From: Rs1 sp038900335
GTDB taxonomy: Bacteria > Pseudomonadota > Gammaproteobacteria > Pseudomonadales > Balneatricaceae
DNA: 64,000 nucleotides
NCBI GenBank assembly: GCA_038900335.1
Contig: JBBMRB010000011.1
Location: forward strand, 1-64,000
Direction: 5' to 3'
Shown: piece by piece, positions 1 through 9,462 of the stretch
Position numbering within the stretch: the first letter of the stretch is position 1
How the letters are laid out: each line of letters begins with the position of its first letter
The notes under the pieces: model-generated
Databases searched by the model: none
What the model was told of the DNA's origin: nothing
Seen by the model: the letters and a program-made list of their open reading frames with translations, nothing else
Made by a program: the position numbers and the translations under genes

Positions 1-55
1 AACTCCCGACATTCGCCTTGTAAGGGCGACGCTCTCCCAGCTGAGCTACACTCCC
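1..55 (-). tRNA. tRNA-Val (UAC), cut by the window start
   Basis: Read on the minus strand, the sequence starts GGGAGTGTAGCTCAGC and has an anticodon stem CGCC/GGCG around the loop CTTACAA, giving anticodon UAC (valine). The D arm AGCTCAGCTGGGAGAGC is typical. The T arm and the acceptor 3' half lie outside the window. It lies downstream of tRNA-Asp and is probably co-transcribed with it. Confidence 0.93.
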
Positions 56-148
56 AATATATGGTGCTCTAAAACTTATAAATCACATCGAGCAATTTGA
101 TGTAATATTCGTTTAACTTCACTAGGTTACTGTATTAAACAGTAACAG

Positions 149-225
149 TGGCGGAATGGACGGGACTCGAACCCGCGACCCCCTGCGTGACAGGCAGGTA
201 TTCTAACCAACTGAACTACCACTCC
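149..225 (-). tRNA. tRNA-Asp (GUC)
   Basis: A complete 77-nt cloverleaf on the minus strand. It starts GGAGTGGTAGTTCAGTTGG, has anticodon loop CTGTCAC (GUC, aspartate), T arm GGGTTCGAGTCCC and an encoded CCA end. It precedes tRNA-Val by about 94 bp on the same strand. Confidence 0.96.
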
Positions 226-283
226 ACATGGTAAACTTACTCAGGCTTGAAGATATTTTCGTGTCCCCAAACTTGAGGTGCGA

Positions 284-311
284 ATTCTAGTTAATTCTAA
301 ATTTAAGTCAA
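284..311 (-). promoter_or_regulatory. sigma-70 promoter of the tRNA-Asp/tRNA-Val unit
   Basis: On the minus strand TTGACT and TAGAAT are separated by 16 bp, about 60 bp upstream of the tRNA-Asp 5' end. Both hexamers are close to consensus and no other gene lies in this direction. Confidence 0.7.
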
Positions 312-677
312 TGGATTATTTGTTTTTTTTGTAAAAAAAATCATTTTGCGCAATAAACAAACACGAATGACTAATATTTGCACGATTATAGAGCTATTAC
401 TACTAAAACCCAACACATCAATAAAATCTTTACTGCAACCAATCTCAGTTTATTACTGACTATCGCAACATACCTAGCCGATAGTGTTAAATACTCTATT
501 AATACCATCACCCTAAAGCCATACCATCTACTTAGATCAGCAGTGTTGTCCAGCGCAGGTGTTTAAGTTATGCTTTTATCTACACTTGCAAAGTTTGCAA
601 ACAAACTAACGATACTCTCAATCATTGCCATGCAATCATCAAGAGCCTTTTAACCGTAACTAATAGAATCAATAATC
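312..677. other. intergenic, no gene seen
   Basis: AT-rich spacer between the tRNA promoter and syd. A 62-codon open frame at 378-566 has no recognisable domain or ribosome binding site and is treated as chance. The syd promoter presumably lies here but no clear hexamer pair was found. Confidence 0.5.
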
Positions 678-1295
678 ATGGCTAACTTAACACCTGTGCA
701 ACTCTCACCTAGCAATGACGAGCAATCAAACAGTGTGCAATTTGCACTAACTAAATTTATTGAGCGCTGGCTACAGGCACACACTAATGATCAAAATAGT
801 GACGCCTTAACTATTGAATATGATCCAGATTGGCCATCGCCGTGTTACCAATTACCAACATCAAATGAAGCGCAGCCAGAAAGCGGCACAGCGATCGCTT
901 GGCAACCTGTTAAGCAAGACACACAAGATATGTTTGAGCGCCTTGCAACAGCATTAAACATTGAGATACACCCAGATATTATTAGCTTTTACAGCACCTT
1001 TTGGAGTGATCATTTGTCAGCCGCAACTAGCGATGGCCAGCTAACACTGTTACAGGTATGGAATCAGGCTGATATGGAGCGATTAAGAGCCAATTTAATA
1101 GGCCATGCCATCGCCCAGCAAAAACAAAAAATGGATATCTCATTTTTCTTCGCACTCACCTCACCCGATGACGGCATGCTTTGCATCAATAATAAGACAG
1201 CCCAGGTTTGGTATGAACACCCTGGGAAAAAACCCATTCGCAAAATAGCAAACAGCCTCAGTGAGTTTATAGATTCACTAACGCCTGTCAGCTAA
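678..1295 (+). CDS. syd: Syd, SecY-interacting protein
   Basis: Syd binds the cytoplasmic face of SecY and is thought to check the state of the translocon. The 205-residue protein follows E. coli Syd (181 aa) along its length: a WPSPC motif near residue 52, IAWQPV, IHPDIISFYSTFWS, LTLLQVWNQAD, LIGHAIAQQ and the C-terminal ANSLSEFIDSLTP. The N-terminus is about 20 residues longer than in E. coli. The gene converges with the glycosylase gene, ending 15 bp from it. No signal peptide or membrane segment is seen, in keeping with a soluble peripheral protein. Confidence 0.9.
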   Translation: MANLTPVQLSPSNDEQSNSVQFALTKFIERWLQAHTNDQNSDALTIEYDPDWPSPCYQLPTSNEAQPESGTAIAWQPVKQDTQDMFERLATALNIEIHPDIISFYSTFWSDHLSAATSDGQLTLLQVWNQADMERLRANLIGHAIAQQKQKMDISFFFALTSPDDGMLCINNKTAQVWYEHPGKKPIRKIANSLSEFIDSLTPVS

Positions 1296-1310
1296 AAAGT
1301 TACGCGCCGC

Positions 1311-1997
1311 TTATTTGTAGATATCTGCTTCCCAACCTATGGTATGAGCAAGTAGGCGGCTGATATGACTAAGAGGTTCTCCAGATTGCTCATGCCACTG
1401 ATTAAAAGTTTGCTGCACTAGCCTCAGATCACGCTGTGAGGTCGGGCGTCTATCTACAATGCCTTGTGCTATTAATGCTGCGACAACATCATCAGTTAAT
1501 ACGAAGGTATCTTTAGCAATTAAGCGTAGAAAATATGCCGCTGAATTACCACCTAAATGCGACCCCTGCTTCTTTAGCTCGATCCATAAACCGACAATAT
1601 CATCAACAGGCCACTGTGCAATAAAGCTAGCAAACGAGCCATACTTTTCGATGTACTCTGTCACCATAAATGCATTTAAGCGAGTTGATTTTATTTTGCC
1701 CCAATGGCGGATAATTTTATCATTTTGCATCAGTTTTTCTAACTGATCATCACTCATCAATGCCACTTTTTGTGGCATAAAACCAAAAAAAGCTTTTTCA
1801 AACTCAGGCCATTTAGCATCGACAACAGAGTGTTTAATACCGGCACGAAAAACCCTGCGAGACATATTTGATAATAGATAGCTGTCATCTAATTGAGTAA
1901 TTTCATCAACACTGCGCACCTGATCAAAACGCGCGAGCACCTTGTCCTTTTCTACTCGCTCCATTACATGATCATAAATCCATTGATAACTTTTCAT
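1311..1997 (-). CDS. DNA-3-methyladenine glycosylase I family protein (Tag-like)
   Basis: The protein has the methyladenine glycosylase fold that excises alkylated bases: SRRVFRAGIKHSVVDAKWPEFEKAF at residues 46-70, a DKIIRHWGKIKSTRLNA segment and a GGNSAAYFLRL helix-hairpin-helix-like region. Family membership is clear. However, the protein has no cysteine at all, whereas E. coli Tag binds zinc through two Cys and two His. It therefore belongs to the branch lacking the zinc snap, and its substrate is uncertain. It is a single gene, convergent with syd. Confidence 0.82.
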   Translation of the reverse strand: MKSYQWIYDHVMERVEKDKVLARFDQVRSVDEITQLDDSYLLSNMSRRVFRAGIKHSVVDAKWPEFEKAFFGFMPQKVALMSDDQLEKLMQNDKIIRHWGKIKSTRLNAFMVTEYIEKYGSFASFIAQWPVDDIVGLWIELKKQGSHLGGNSAAYFLRLIAKDTFVLTDDVVAALIAQGIVDRRPTSQRDLRLVQQTFNQWHEQSGEPLSHISRLLAHTIGWEADIYK

Positions 1998-2529
1998 ACT
2001 CTCTCTTTCTAGTTATGCAAGCGTAACTCTGCTTACACTCATTGAATAATAATTTCACTTTAACTAACAATACTGTACATATGATAGCCAACAATACCTT
2101 AGTTATTAAACGGCACAGCCTAACATAAGCACTAAAATTCTTAAGTATAAATCTTAAAGCCAGCTAAAAAAGCTAACGACAGCCCAATAAAAATCTCAGC
2201 CATTTTATACGCCGACTGACAAGCACTGATAGCTCAACGATTTTTTGTGATTGTTTTCGTTAGCTATTTAACTCGATAATCAAAAACAGACTAACGACTA
2301 GTTTTAGCACAATTAACATAACTTAAGCGCTTAAAACACATTCCTATCAATAATAAATCCTGTTTTAACCAATATTACAGGTAATTATCCTGTATTTTTA
2401 ATTAAGACAACCATTTAACCTGTTTTATTTACTTTTTAAAGTAAGTACTATGCCGACTTTAAATTAACGCAATAACGATACATCTATATTTTTAGCAATA
2501 GATGACGTTTACCAAGCAACGGATCAATC
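1998..2529. other. intergenic upstream of alaA
   Basis: AT-rich region between two divergently transcribed genes, so it must hold both promoters. CCTGT-type repeats cluster at 2358-2425 (see the separate entry). No open frame with coding character was seen. Confidence 0.5.
2377..2393. promoter_or_regulatory. possible operator upstream of alaA
   Basis: ACAGG and CCTGT form an inverted repeat separated by 7 bp (TAATTAT). Further CCTGTTTTA copies lie on both sides (about 2359 and 2419). The position about 140 bp before alaA suggests a regulator site. No known regulator is assigned. Confidence 0.3.
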
Positions 2530-3795
2530 ATGGCTTCTATTAAAAAATCAAATAAACTCAAACAAGTATGCTACGACATTCGCGGACCCGTGATGCAAGA
2601 AGCCAAGAGACTTGAAGATGAAGGCGCCAGTATCATCAAACTCAATATTGGCAACCCAGCGCCATTTGGTTTTGAAGCCCCTGAAGAAATTATTCAAGAT
2701 GTTATTCATAATTTACCGACAGCACAGGGCTATTGTGAAGCTAAAGGTCTTTTTTCAGCACGCAAGGCAATCGTTCATGAGTGCCAAAGACTTAATATCC
2801 GCCATGTTACAACCGAAGATATTTATATTGGCAATGGTGTTTCTGAATTAATTGTAATGACCATGCAGGGCCTACTCGATCATAGAGATGAAATGCTTAT
2901 CCCCGCACCTGACTACCCGCTATGGACAGCAGCTGTCAGCCTAGCAGGCGGCACAGCGGTACACTACCAATGTGATGAAGATGACAATTGGCAGCCAAAT
3001 ATCGAACACATGCGCGCATCAATTACTGAGCACACTAAGGGGATTGTTGTTATCAATCCAAACAACCCAACAGGCTCAGTGTATTCAAAAGAGTTACTAC
3101 TAGATATTATCGCGCTGGCACGTGAGTTTGATTTATGCCTTTTTGCCGATGAAATTTACGACAAAATTCTCTATGACGACGCCATTCACATCCCCCTGGC
3201 CTCATTATGTGAAGATGTGCTTTGCCTCACGTTTAATGGTCTTTCAAAATCTTATAGAGTGGCGGGTTTCAGAGCGGGCTGGGTGATTGTTAGCGGCCCC
3301 AAACAAAACGCTTTGGATTACATCGAAGGTTTAGATATGTTGTCTAATATGAGGCTATGTGCCAACGTACCTGCGCAACATGCGATACAGACAGCCTTAG
3401 GTGGCTACCAAAGCATTAAAGAGCTAATAGCCCCCTCAGGAAGGCTCTACCAACAACTGCAAACCGCTTATCAACTGCTCACTGCAATACCTGGTGTCAG
3501 CTGCTCAAAACCAAAGGGAGCACTGTATCTGTTCCCTAAACTAGACCCTAAAATTTACCCTATTGCAGATGATGAAACATTCGCACTGAACCTACTACTC
3601 AAACACCATGTATTGATAGTACAAGGCTCTGGCTTTAACATTAAAGACAATCAGCATTTTAGAATAGTAACACTGCCTAGGGAAGACCAGTTAATCGAGG
3701 CGATTAGTCGTATATCGACCTATTTAGCAGAGCTAAGAAGCTCATCGACAATACCTGCTCATGCTCAGCCTCAAGCTGCATTAAAAACAGCTTAA
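2530..3795 (+). CDS. alaA: alanine transaminase, AlaA type
   Basis: A class I/II PLP-dependent aminotransferase that forms alanine from pyruvate and glutamate in the cytoplasm. The 421-residue protein matches AlaA: N-terminal YDIRGPV, then LNIGNPAPFGFEAPEE, INPNNPTG at about 176-182, ADEIYDKI at about 206-213, and the PLP lysine K240 in GLSKSYRVAGFRAGW. The C-terminal 20 residues extend past the usual AlaA end (405 aa in E. coli). It is followed by a good terminator and is therefore probably monocistronic. Confidence 0.92.
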   Translation: MASIKKSNKLKQVCYDIRGPVMQEAKRLEDEGASIIKLNIGNPAPFGFEAPEEIIQDVIHNLPTAQGYCEAKGLFSARKAIVHECQRLNIRHVTTEDIYIGNGVSELIVMTMQGLLDHRDEMLIPAPDYPLWTAAVSLAGGTAVHYQCDEDDNWQPNIEHMRASITEHTKGIVVINPNNPTGSVYSKELLLDIIALAREFDLCLFADEIYDKILYDDAIHIPLASLCEDVLCLTFNGLSKSYRVAGFRAGWVIVSGPKQNALDYIEGLDMLSNMRLCANVPAQHAIQTALGGYQSIKELIAPSGRLYQQLQTAYQLLTAIPGVSCSKPKGALYLFPKLDPKIYPIADDETFALNLLLKHHVLIVQGSGFNIKDNQHFRIVTLPREDQLIEAISRISTYLAELRSSSTIPAHAQPQAALKTA

Positions 3796-3817
3796 TCTTT
3801 ATAAGTATCAATAAAAT

Positions 3818-3851
3818 ACGGTTAATTACAGTAAAGTATTAACCGTTTTTT
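3818..3851 (+). terminator. rho-independent terminator of alaA
   Basis: The 9-bp stem ACGGTTAAT/ATTAACCGT with an 11-nt loop is followed by a run of T, 23 bp after the alaA stop codon. Confidence 0.85.
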
Positions 3852-4052
3852 AGCATGCGGCTAACACACTTTAGAAAATAATTACCAATAACTACAACAA
3901 GCAAGATAAAACACCGCTTCAGCTAGCAAGATAAAACGCAGATTCGGATAGTCAGATAAAAGAAAACTGAAGAGAAATAAATATAAAAACGAGAGTCAGT
4001 AACAGATAAAGCTAGTTGGTAATACCAGGCATACATGAAAAACAAAAATGAT

Positions 4053-4100
4053 CTAATTCAAACAAGCGCAATAGTTGATGATTGCACTTATTTGAATTAG
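4053..4100 (-). terminator. long hairpin downstream of ygiQ
   Basis: CTAATTCAAA and TTTGAATTAG form a 10-bp stem, with inner GCAAT/ATTGC pairing. On the minus strand it is followed by ATCATTTTTGTTTTT. It is placed where the ygiQ transcript should end. Confidence 0.6.
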
Positions 4101-4111
4101 TTTATTTATTA

Positions 4112-4143
4112 ACCGACTTAATTAGCCGGCCTAATTAATCGGT
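4112..4143. repeat. interrupted palindrome after ygiQ
   Basis: ACCGA...TCGGT with inner AATTAG/CTAATT around GCCGGC, 18 bp past the ygiQ stop on the minus strand. It may act with the hairpin at 4053-4100 as a termination or mRNA-stabilising structure. Confidence 0.5.
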
Positions 4144-4160
4144 CTATTAGCTAACTGATA

Positions 4161-6434
4161 TCAGCTGCGTTTGATCGATTTTTTACGAGTACTCACCTTT
4201 TTAGCGCTGCTTTTCTTACGCGCTGTTGCAGCAGCACGTGCTACTACCTTAACACCAGGCTTTTTGGCAACATCAGCTTTAGGTTTAGCAGCTGCTTGCT
4301 GTACTTTTTCAGCAACAGATTTTATAGGCTGGCCATCACTGTGTAACAACTTAGATTTCTGCTGATATTGATAACCGCTTTTCTTTTCAGGCGCCGGCAC
4401 TAACTGCCAATCAGCACTACCAATTAAATCGGTACGGCCCATATCAGTTAACACACCGCGCAACCTATCCCAGTTATCGGTATCGTGATAGCGCAACAAC
4501 GCTTTTTGCGTACGTCTTTGCTCGTATTCACTTGGGATGTACATTTTTTCACTTTTATATGTCACTTTCTTCAGCGGATTACGCCCTGAGTGATACATCG
4601 CCGTTGCCAATGACATTGGCGATGGGTAAAAAGTTTGTACTTGGTCGACTCTGAACTTGTTCTTTTTTAACCACAAGGACAAGTTAAGCATGTCTTCATC
4701 TTCACAACCTGGGTGTGCGGCAATGAAATAAGGAATAAGATACTGTTTTTTACCAGCCTCTTTAGAATATTTCTCAAACATGCGCTTGAAGGTATCGTAA
4801 GTGCCCATGCCAGGCTTCATCATTTTGTTCAGTGTTTTTTCTTCACTGTGCTCCGGCGCTATTTTTAAATAACCGCCAACGTGATGAGTCACTAATTCTT
4901 TAACGTATTCAGGGTCTTCTACGGCTAAGTCATAACGCAAACCTGAGGCTATTGCTATCTTATGCACACCCGGAATTTTACGCGCCTCTCTGTATAACTG
5001 TGTTGTCTCACTGTGATCTGTCTTTAAGTTGTGGCAAATAACAGGATAAACACAAGAGAGCTTACGGCACGAAGACTGAATTTCATCACTGACACAATTA
5101 AGGTGATACATGTTAGAGGTAGGGCCCCCTAAGTCTGAAATCATACCTGTAAAGCCAGGCACCTTATCGCGGATGTCTTCAATTTCTTTTAATACAGATT
5201 CTCTAGAGCGACTTTGAATCACTCGCCCTTCATGCTCAGTAATAGAGCAGAAAGTACAACCGCCAAAACAGCCACGCATAATATTCACTGAGAAGCGAAT
5301 CATGTCGTATGCTGGTATTTTGCGGTTACCATAAGATGGGTGAGGAATACGCTGATACGGCAAGCCAAATACCGCATCCATCTCTTTGGTTGATAGTGGA
5401 ATCGGCGGCGGGTTAGCCCAGATTTCTCTTACGCCATGCTTTTGCACTAATACCTTGGCATTGTGCGGGTTTGACTCTAAATGCAGTACTCTAGAGGCAT
5501 GCGCATAAAGCGCCGAGTCTTTTGATACTTTTTCAAATGAAGGCAGGCGTATATAAGTGGTATCTTTATCTAAGCGCTGTTTACCCTTTAAAGGCTCAGG
5601 GATAATGCGAATAGGCACTGCGACAACTTCTTGGTTCTCTGCTTTTTTAGAAGAGGCACATTTTTCTTTTTCTTCAATATATTCATACGGGTTAGGTAAG
5701 CTTTCAACGTTACTCGACCAATCGATACGCGACGAGTCAACCTCAATATAACCTGATGGTAGGCTCTCACGTAAAATGACGGTACCACGTATATCTGTTA
5801 AATCTTTAATATCCACGCCATCAGCTAAAGCGTGAGTCACTTCTATCATCGCTCTTTCAGCGTTACCGTAAAGTAAGATATCCGCGCCTGAATCTATCAG
5901 TACAGAGCGGCGTACTTTATTGCTCCAATAATCATACTGCGCAATACGACGAAGGCTCGCCTCAATACCACCGATAACGACAGGCACATCATTATAGAGC
6001 TCACGACAGCGCTGCGAATACACAATAACTGCACGATCAGGACGCTTACCTTCAGCACCATCAACAGTGTATGCATCATCGTGGCGCACCTTTAAATCAG
6101 CCGTGTAACGGTTGATCATCGAATCCATGTTACCTGCAGTAATACCGAAGAACAGATTAGGTTTGCCAAGTGTGTTGAAATCGTCAGTGCTCTGCCAATC
6201 AGGCTGAGCAATTATGCCAACCCTAAAGCCCTGCGCTTCAAGCATACGGCCCATAACGGCCATACCAAAACTTGGATGGTCAACATAGGCATCGCCGGAT
6301 ACTATGATAACATCACAGCTATCCCAACCGAGTATATCCATCTCTTGGCGAGTTGTTGGTAGAAAATTGGCTGTGCCGAAACACTCGGCCCAATAAGGCT
6401 TTTTCGCAAATAAGTAATCTGCTGTTCTGATCAT
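4161..6434 (-). CDS. ygiQ: YgiQ family radical SAM protein
   Basis: The 757-residue protein has the YgiQ layout: an N-terminal cobalamin-binding-like region (VSGDAYVDHPSFG), a radical SAM core with the iron-sulfur motif C389-x3-C393-x2-C396 (CFGGCTFC), then a C-terminal domain (QVQTFYPSPMSLATAMY). A lysine/arginine-rich low-complexity tail covers about the last 60 residues (AAAKPKADVAKKPG...). The reaction of this family is not established. It is a single gene with its own terminator-like hairpins. Confidence 0.9.
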   Translation of the reverse strand: MIRTADYLFAKKPYWAECFGTANFLPTTRQEMDILGWDSCDVIIVSGDAYVDHPSFGMAVMGRMLEAQGFRVGIIAQPDWQSTDDFNTLGKPNLFFGITAGNMDSMINRYTADLKVRHDDAYTVDGAEGKRPDRAVIVYSQRCRELYNDVPVVIGGIEASLRRIAQYDYWSNKVRRSVLIDSGADILLYGNAERAMIEVTHALADGVDIKDLTDIRGTVILRESLPSGYIEVDSSRIDWSSNVESLPNPYEYIEEKEKCASSKKAENQEVVAVPIRIIPEPLKGKQRLDKDTTYIRLPSFEKVSKDSALYAHASRVLHLESNPHNAKVLVQKHGVREIWANPPPIPLSTKEMDAVFGLPYQRIPHPSYGNRKIPAYDMIRFSVNIMRGCFGGCTFCSITEHEGRVIQSRSRESVLKEIEDIRDKVPGFTGMISDLGGPTSNMYHLNCVSDEIQSSCRKLSCVYPVICHNLKTDHSETTQLYREARKIPGVHKIAIASGLRYDLAVEDPEYVKELVTHHVGGYLKIAPEHSEEKTLNKMMKPGMGTYDTFKRMFEKYSKEAGKKQYLIPYFIAAHPGCEDEDMLNLSLWLKKNKFRVDQVQTFYPSPMSLATAMYHSGRNPLKKVTYKSEKMYIPSEYEQRRTQKALLRYHDTDNWDRLRGVLTDMGRTDLIGSADWQLVPAPEKKSGYQYQQKSKLLHSDGQPIKSVAEKVQQAAAKPKADVAKKPGVKVVARAAATARKKSSAKKVSTRKKSIKRS

Positions 6435-6786
6435 GGGAGTTACGCAATTAGTTTTAATTTGAATACAGCCATGCTTTTAGCTAAATCTAGATAAGACATT
6501 ATGTAATGACATAATCATGGCAACGCTGAGTAATAAAATCGTGGATGTTTAAACAATGACGTATTATCTCAGAAATGACAGCTAATTCCCAACAATTAAT
6601 AGAGTATCTAAACGACATTGGTAAACATTCTTATTTAGCTACCTATTTTCACGCTACTTTTTGCGCTATTAAACCAACTTTTGTCTGTTCGCTAGTTCTT
6701 TATGTTGCTGATATAATTAGCAACTGTGGTGCTAGCAAAACTTAGGCGTTAAGCAATCACCTTCAACTCTTGCTCAGGGTTTAACT
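6435..6786. other. intergenic between ygiQ and modA
   Basis: 352 bp of AT-rich sequence between divergent genes. I looked for a ModE-type palindrome or a molybdenum cofactor riboswitch and saw neither. No open frame of note. Confidence 0.4.
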
Positions 6787-7581
6787 TTGTCAAACTATAC
6801 AAAAAAATACACCATGCTTGTTATTTTGCGACTAATCGCCGTTTTTGCTCTATTAACACCAGCGATGAGCTATGCGCAATCGGTCAACATTTATGCCGCT
6901 GCATCTTTAACAGCGCCTATTGATCAAATAATTGATGCCTACAAAGAAGAGTCAGACGATAAAATCATTGCAGTTTATGCCTCATCTTCTGTGCTTGCTA
7001 GGCAAATACTAAGAGGCGCACCCGCCGATCTATTTTTTAGTGCCAGCAGCCAATGGGCAAGCTACCTAAATACTAATAATAAACTCGTAGTAAATAGTAC
7101 GCTTGAACTATTATCTAACTCGTTAGTTATCGCGGCCTCATTACAAAATCCAGAGACATTGAATACTAATGCTGACATTACAGAACTGGCCCAGCATCTA
7201 AAAATAGCAATCGGCGATCCTGATCATGTACCGCTAGGGATTTATAGCAAACAAGCATTGGTCAATTTAGGACAATGGCAACAAGTACAAAGCCGTGCCG
7301 CTTTTGCCAGTAATGCCCGTACTACCCTCGCATTTATTGAACGCGGTGCAGCACCAATCGGCATTGTTTATAAAACCAGCGCACTGGCTTCAAAACAAGT
7401 TAAAATCATCAGCACTTTAGCCCAAAACAGCCACGATACTATTACCTACCCGCTGTCTCTGGTTAAGCGAGCAACCAAAAACAATGCTAGCTCTGTGGCT
7501 TTTTATCATTTTTTACAATCCCAGCGCGCGCTCAATATCTTTCAACAATTTGGGTTTACTATAAAAAAACATGCTAACTGA
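6787..7581 (+). CDS. modA: molybdate ABC transporter, periplasmic binding protein ModA
   Basis: Binds molybdate (and probably tungstate) in the periplasm and delivers it to ModBC. The ModA pattern is clear: VNIYAAASLTAPIDQI, a SSSVLARQI/GAPADLFFSAS segment, IAIGDPDHVPLGIYSKQAL and IGIVYKTSAL. A signal peptide is present (hydrophobic stretch to about residue 30, cleavage after SYA). The first possible start is TTG at 6787, but ATG at 6814 gives a more ordinary signal peptide and may be the true start. The last 11 bp overlap modB, indicating one operon modABC. Confidence 0.92.
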   Translation: MSNYTKKYTMLVILRLIAVFALLTPAMSYAQSVNIYAAASLTAPIDQIIDAYKEESDDKIIAVYASSSVLARQILRGAPADLFFSASSQWASYLNTNNKLVVNSTLELLSNSLVIAASLQNPETLNTNADITELAQHLKIAIGDPDHVPLGIYSKQALVNLGQWQQVQSRAAFASNARTTLAFIERGAAPIGIVYKTSALASKQVKIISTLAQNSHDTITYPLSLVKRATKNNASSVAFYHFLQSQRALNIFQQFGFTIKKHAN

Positions 7582-8290
7582 TTTTGAAGTTCTCGCCATC
7601 ACCCTAAGCCTTAAAGTCGCTTTCAGCGCTATCGCCGCTAGCTTGCCCTTTGCAGTACTTGCAGCATGGGCGCTGTCACGTCTAAATTTCACAGGCAAGG
7701 CACTAGTCGATGCTATTATTCATCTACCGCTGGTACTGCCACCCGTGGTGATTGGTTATTTACTATTAATCTCTTTTACTGGTGATGGCTGGCTCGCTCA
7801 GGGATTGCGATTTTTAAATATTGATATTAGCTTTAGTTGGCAAGGGGCCGCGCTCGCGAGCGCTATTGTGGCTTTTCCTTTAATGGTTAAAGCGATTAAA
7901 CTCAGTTTTGATAGCGTTGATATGAAGCTTGAACAGGCAGCCAGCACTTTAGGTGCCAATAAACTTAAAGTGTTTTTTACTATTACATTGCCGCTTATAT
8001 TACCAGGCATCCTCAGTGCGATTACTTTGGGTTTCGCCAGAAGCTTAGGGGAGTTTGGCGCTACCATTACCTTTGTCTCTAACATCCCTGAAATCACTCG
8101 CACAATCCCCTTGGCTATGTACAGTTTTATTCAAACACCCGGCGCTGAGCAACAAGCCTTAAGGCTATGTATTATTGCTATTTGCATTGCGCTGCTTGCC
8201 TTAATCGCATCGCACCGCTTAGAGAACAAGCTACATCGCACTAATAACATCAGCCTCAAACGAGATAAGCTAAAAGATAGGGCGAAATAA
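7571..8290 (+). CDS. modB: molybdate ABC transporter permease ModB
   Basis: Inner-membrane permease of the molybdate importer, 239 residues with about five hydrophobic segments. It has LPLVLPPVVIGY near residue 52 and the EAA-type cytoplasmic loop EQAASTLGANKLKVFFTITLPLILPG that contacts the ATPase. It overlaps modA by 11 bp and its stop overlaps the modC start by one base (TAATG), indicating translational coupling. Confidence 0.93.
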   Translation: MLTDFEVLAITLSLKVAFSAIAASLPFAVLAAWALSRLNFTGKALVDAIIHLPLVLPPVVIGYLLLISFTGDGWLAQGLRFLNIDISFSWQGAALASAIVAFPLMVKAIKLSFDSVDMKLEQAASTLGANKLKVFFTITLPLILPGILSAITLGFARSLGEFGATITFVSNIPEITRTIPLAMYSFIQTPGAEQQALRLCIIAICIALLALIASHRLENKLHRTNNISLKRDKLKDRAK

Positions 8291-9432
8291 TGAAAATAAA
8301 ACTAGCCAAGCGCCTAAGCCAATTTAACTTAGAGGTTGATTTAGAAATATCAAATAGTGGTATCTGCGTTATTTTTGGCCGCTCTGGCAGTGGCAAGACA
8401 TCACTGATCAATATGATAGCGGGAATAGATACACCTGATAGCGGCCACATTAGTATTAACGATCAAGTCTTTTACGATGCCGACAAAAACATCAATACTG
8501 TGACTCACCAGCGCAACATTGGTTATGTGTTCCAGCAATCACGGTTATTTCCACATTTAAACGTGCAGCAAAACCTACGTTACGGCTACCACAGCAAAGA
8601 TGATGCACAAGGTAGCTTTTATCAGAGAATTATTGAGCTATTAAATTTATCGACATTACTCACAGCCTACCCTGATGCTTTATCTGGTGGTGAGATGCAA
8701 AGAGTCGCTATTGGCCGTGCCCTATTATGCCGACCAAAACTGCTATTAATGGATGAGCCATTAGCCGCATTGGATCTACCATTAAAACGAGAGCTACTGC
8801 CCTACCTTGAAAACCTTAACAGCGTATTATCTTTACCCATTTTATATGTCACTCACTCATTAGATGAAGTGTTGTTCCTCGCCGATGAAATGCTGCTTAT
8901 AGAACGAGGACAATGCATATTACAAGGCAGTGTTGAACAAGTATGGAACCATCCAAAAATGATGCCTTGGCTAAATAATGGAAATCACTGTGCGATCATC
9001 AACACCCAGTTAATAAAACAGCACGGCCAGTATCCACTGAGTGCTTTAGCGATCAACGCCACAAAATTATTATGGGTAAAAGAGATAAAACAGCCGCTGA
9101 ACACAGCAGTAAGGATTCGTATTTATGCGAAAGATGTATCAATAACCACCAGCGCTAGCGAGCCATCACAAACGAGCATACGTAATATTTTACAATCACG
9201 TGTCAGCGACATTCAAATTGAAGAGCAGATAGTAAAAGTTAAATTAGCGCTAACGGATACAGGCACTAACAAAGAGGACACAAAAGATAAAACAATAGCT
9301 GAGGCGATCAACACCCTGTGGGCAGAGATCACCGTGTGGGCTTTAGATGACTTACAACTCGCTATTGGCGATACAGTCTTCGCACAAATTAAAGGGGTCA
9401 GTATTAGCCAGGATGATTGGGCCAAGCACTAA
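8290..9432 (+). CDS. modC: molybdate ABC transporter ATP-binding protein ModC
   Basis: ATPase that powers molybdate uptake. In the 380-residue protein the Walker A is GRSGSGKTS at about 30-38. The Q-loop is VFQQSRLFPHL, the signature LSGGEMQRVAIGRALL, the Walker B LLLMDEPLAALD and the switch His lies in VTHSLDE. The C-terminal 150 residues look like a MOBE/TOBE molybdate-binding domain, somewhat diverged (SRVSDIQIEEQIVKVKL). It is the last gene of the operon; the next gene, ruvC, is convergent. Confidence 0.92.
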   Translation: MKIKLAKRLSQFNLEVDLEISNSGICVIFGRSGSGKTSLINMIAGIDTPDSGHISINDQVFYDADKNINTVTHQRNIGYVFQQSRLFPHLNVQQNLRYGYHSKDDAQGSFYQRIIELLNLSTLLTAYPDALSGGEMQRVAIGRALLCRPKLLLMDEPLAALDLPLKRELLPYLENLNSVLSLPILYVTHSLDEVLFLADEMLLIERGQCILQGSVEQVWNHPKMMPWLNNGNHCAIINTQLIKQHGQYPLSALAINATKLLWVKEIKQPLNTAVRIRIYAKDVSITTSASEPSQTSIRNILQSRVSDIQIEEQIVKVKLALTDTGTNKEDTKDKTIAEAINTLWAEITVWALDDLQLAIGDTVFAQIKGVSISQDDWAKH

Positions 9433-9462
9433 CAGCGATTGACCATTGATCTTTTATTAAGC

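Noticed and set aside
378..566. 62-codon open frame after the tRNA genes
   Set aside because: No ribosome binding site, no domain and composition like the surrounding AT-rich spacer.
6435..6786. Molybdenum cofactor riboswitch or ModE operator before modABC
   Set aside because: No matching palindrome or conserved RNA core could be found by eye.
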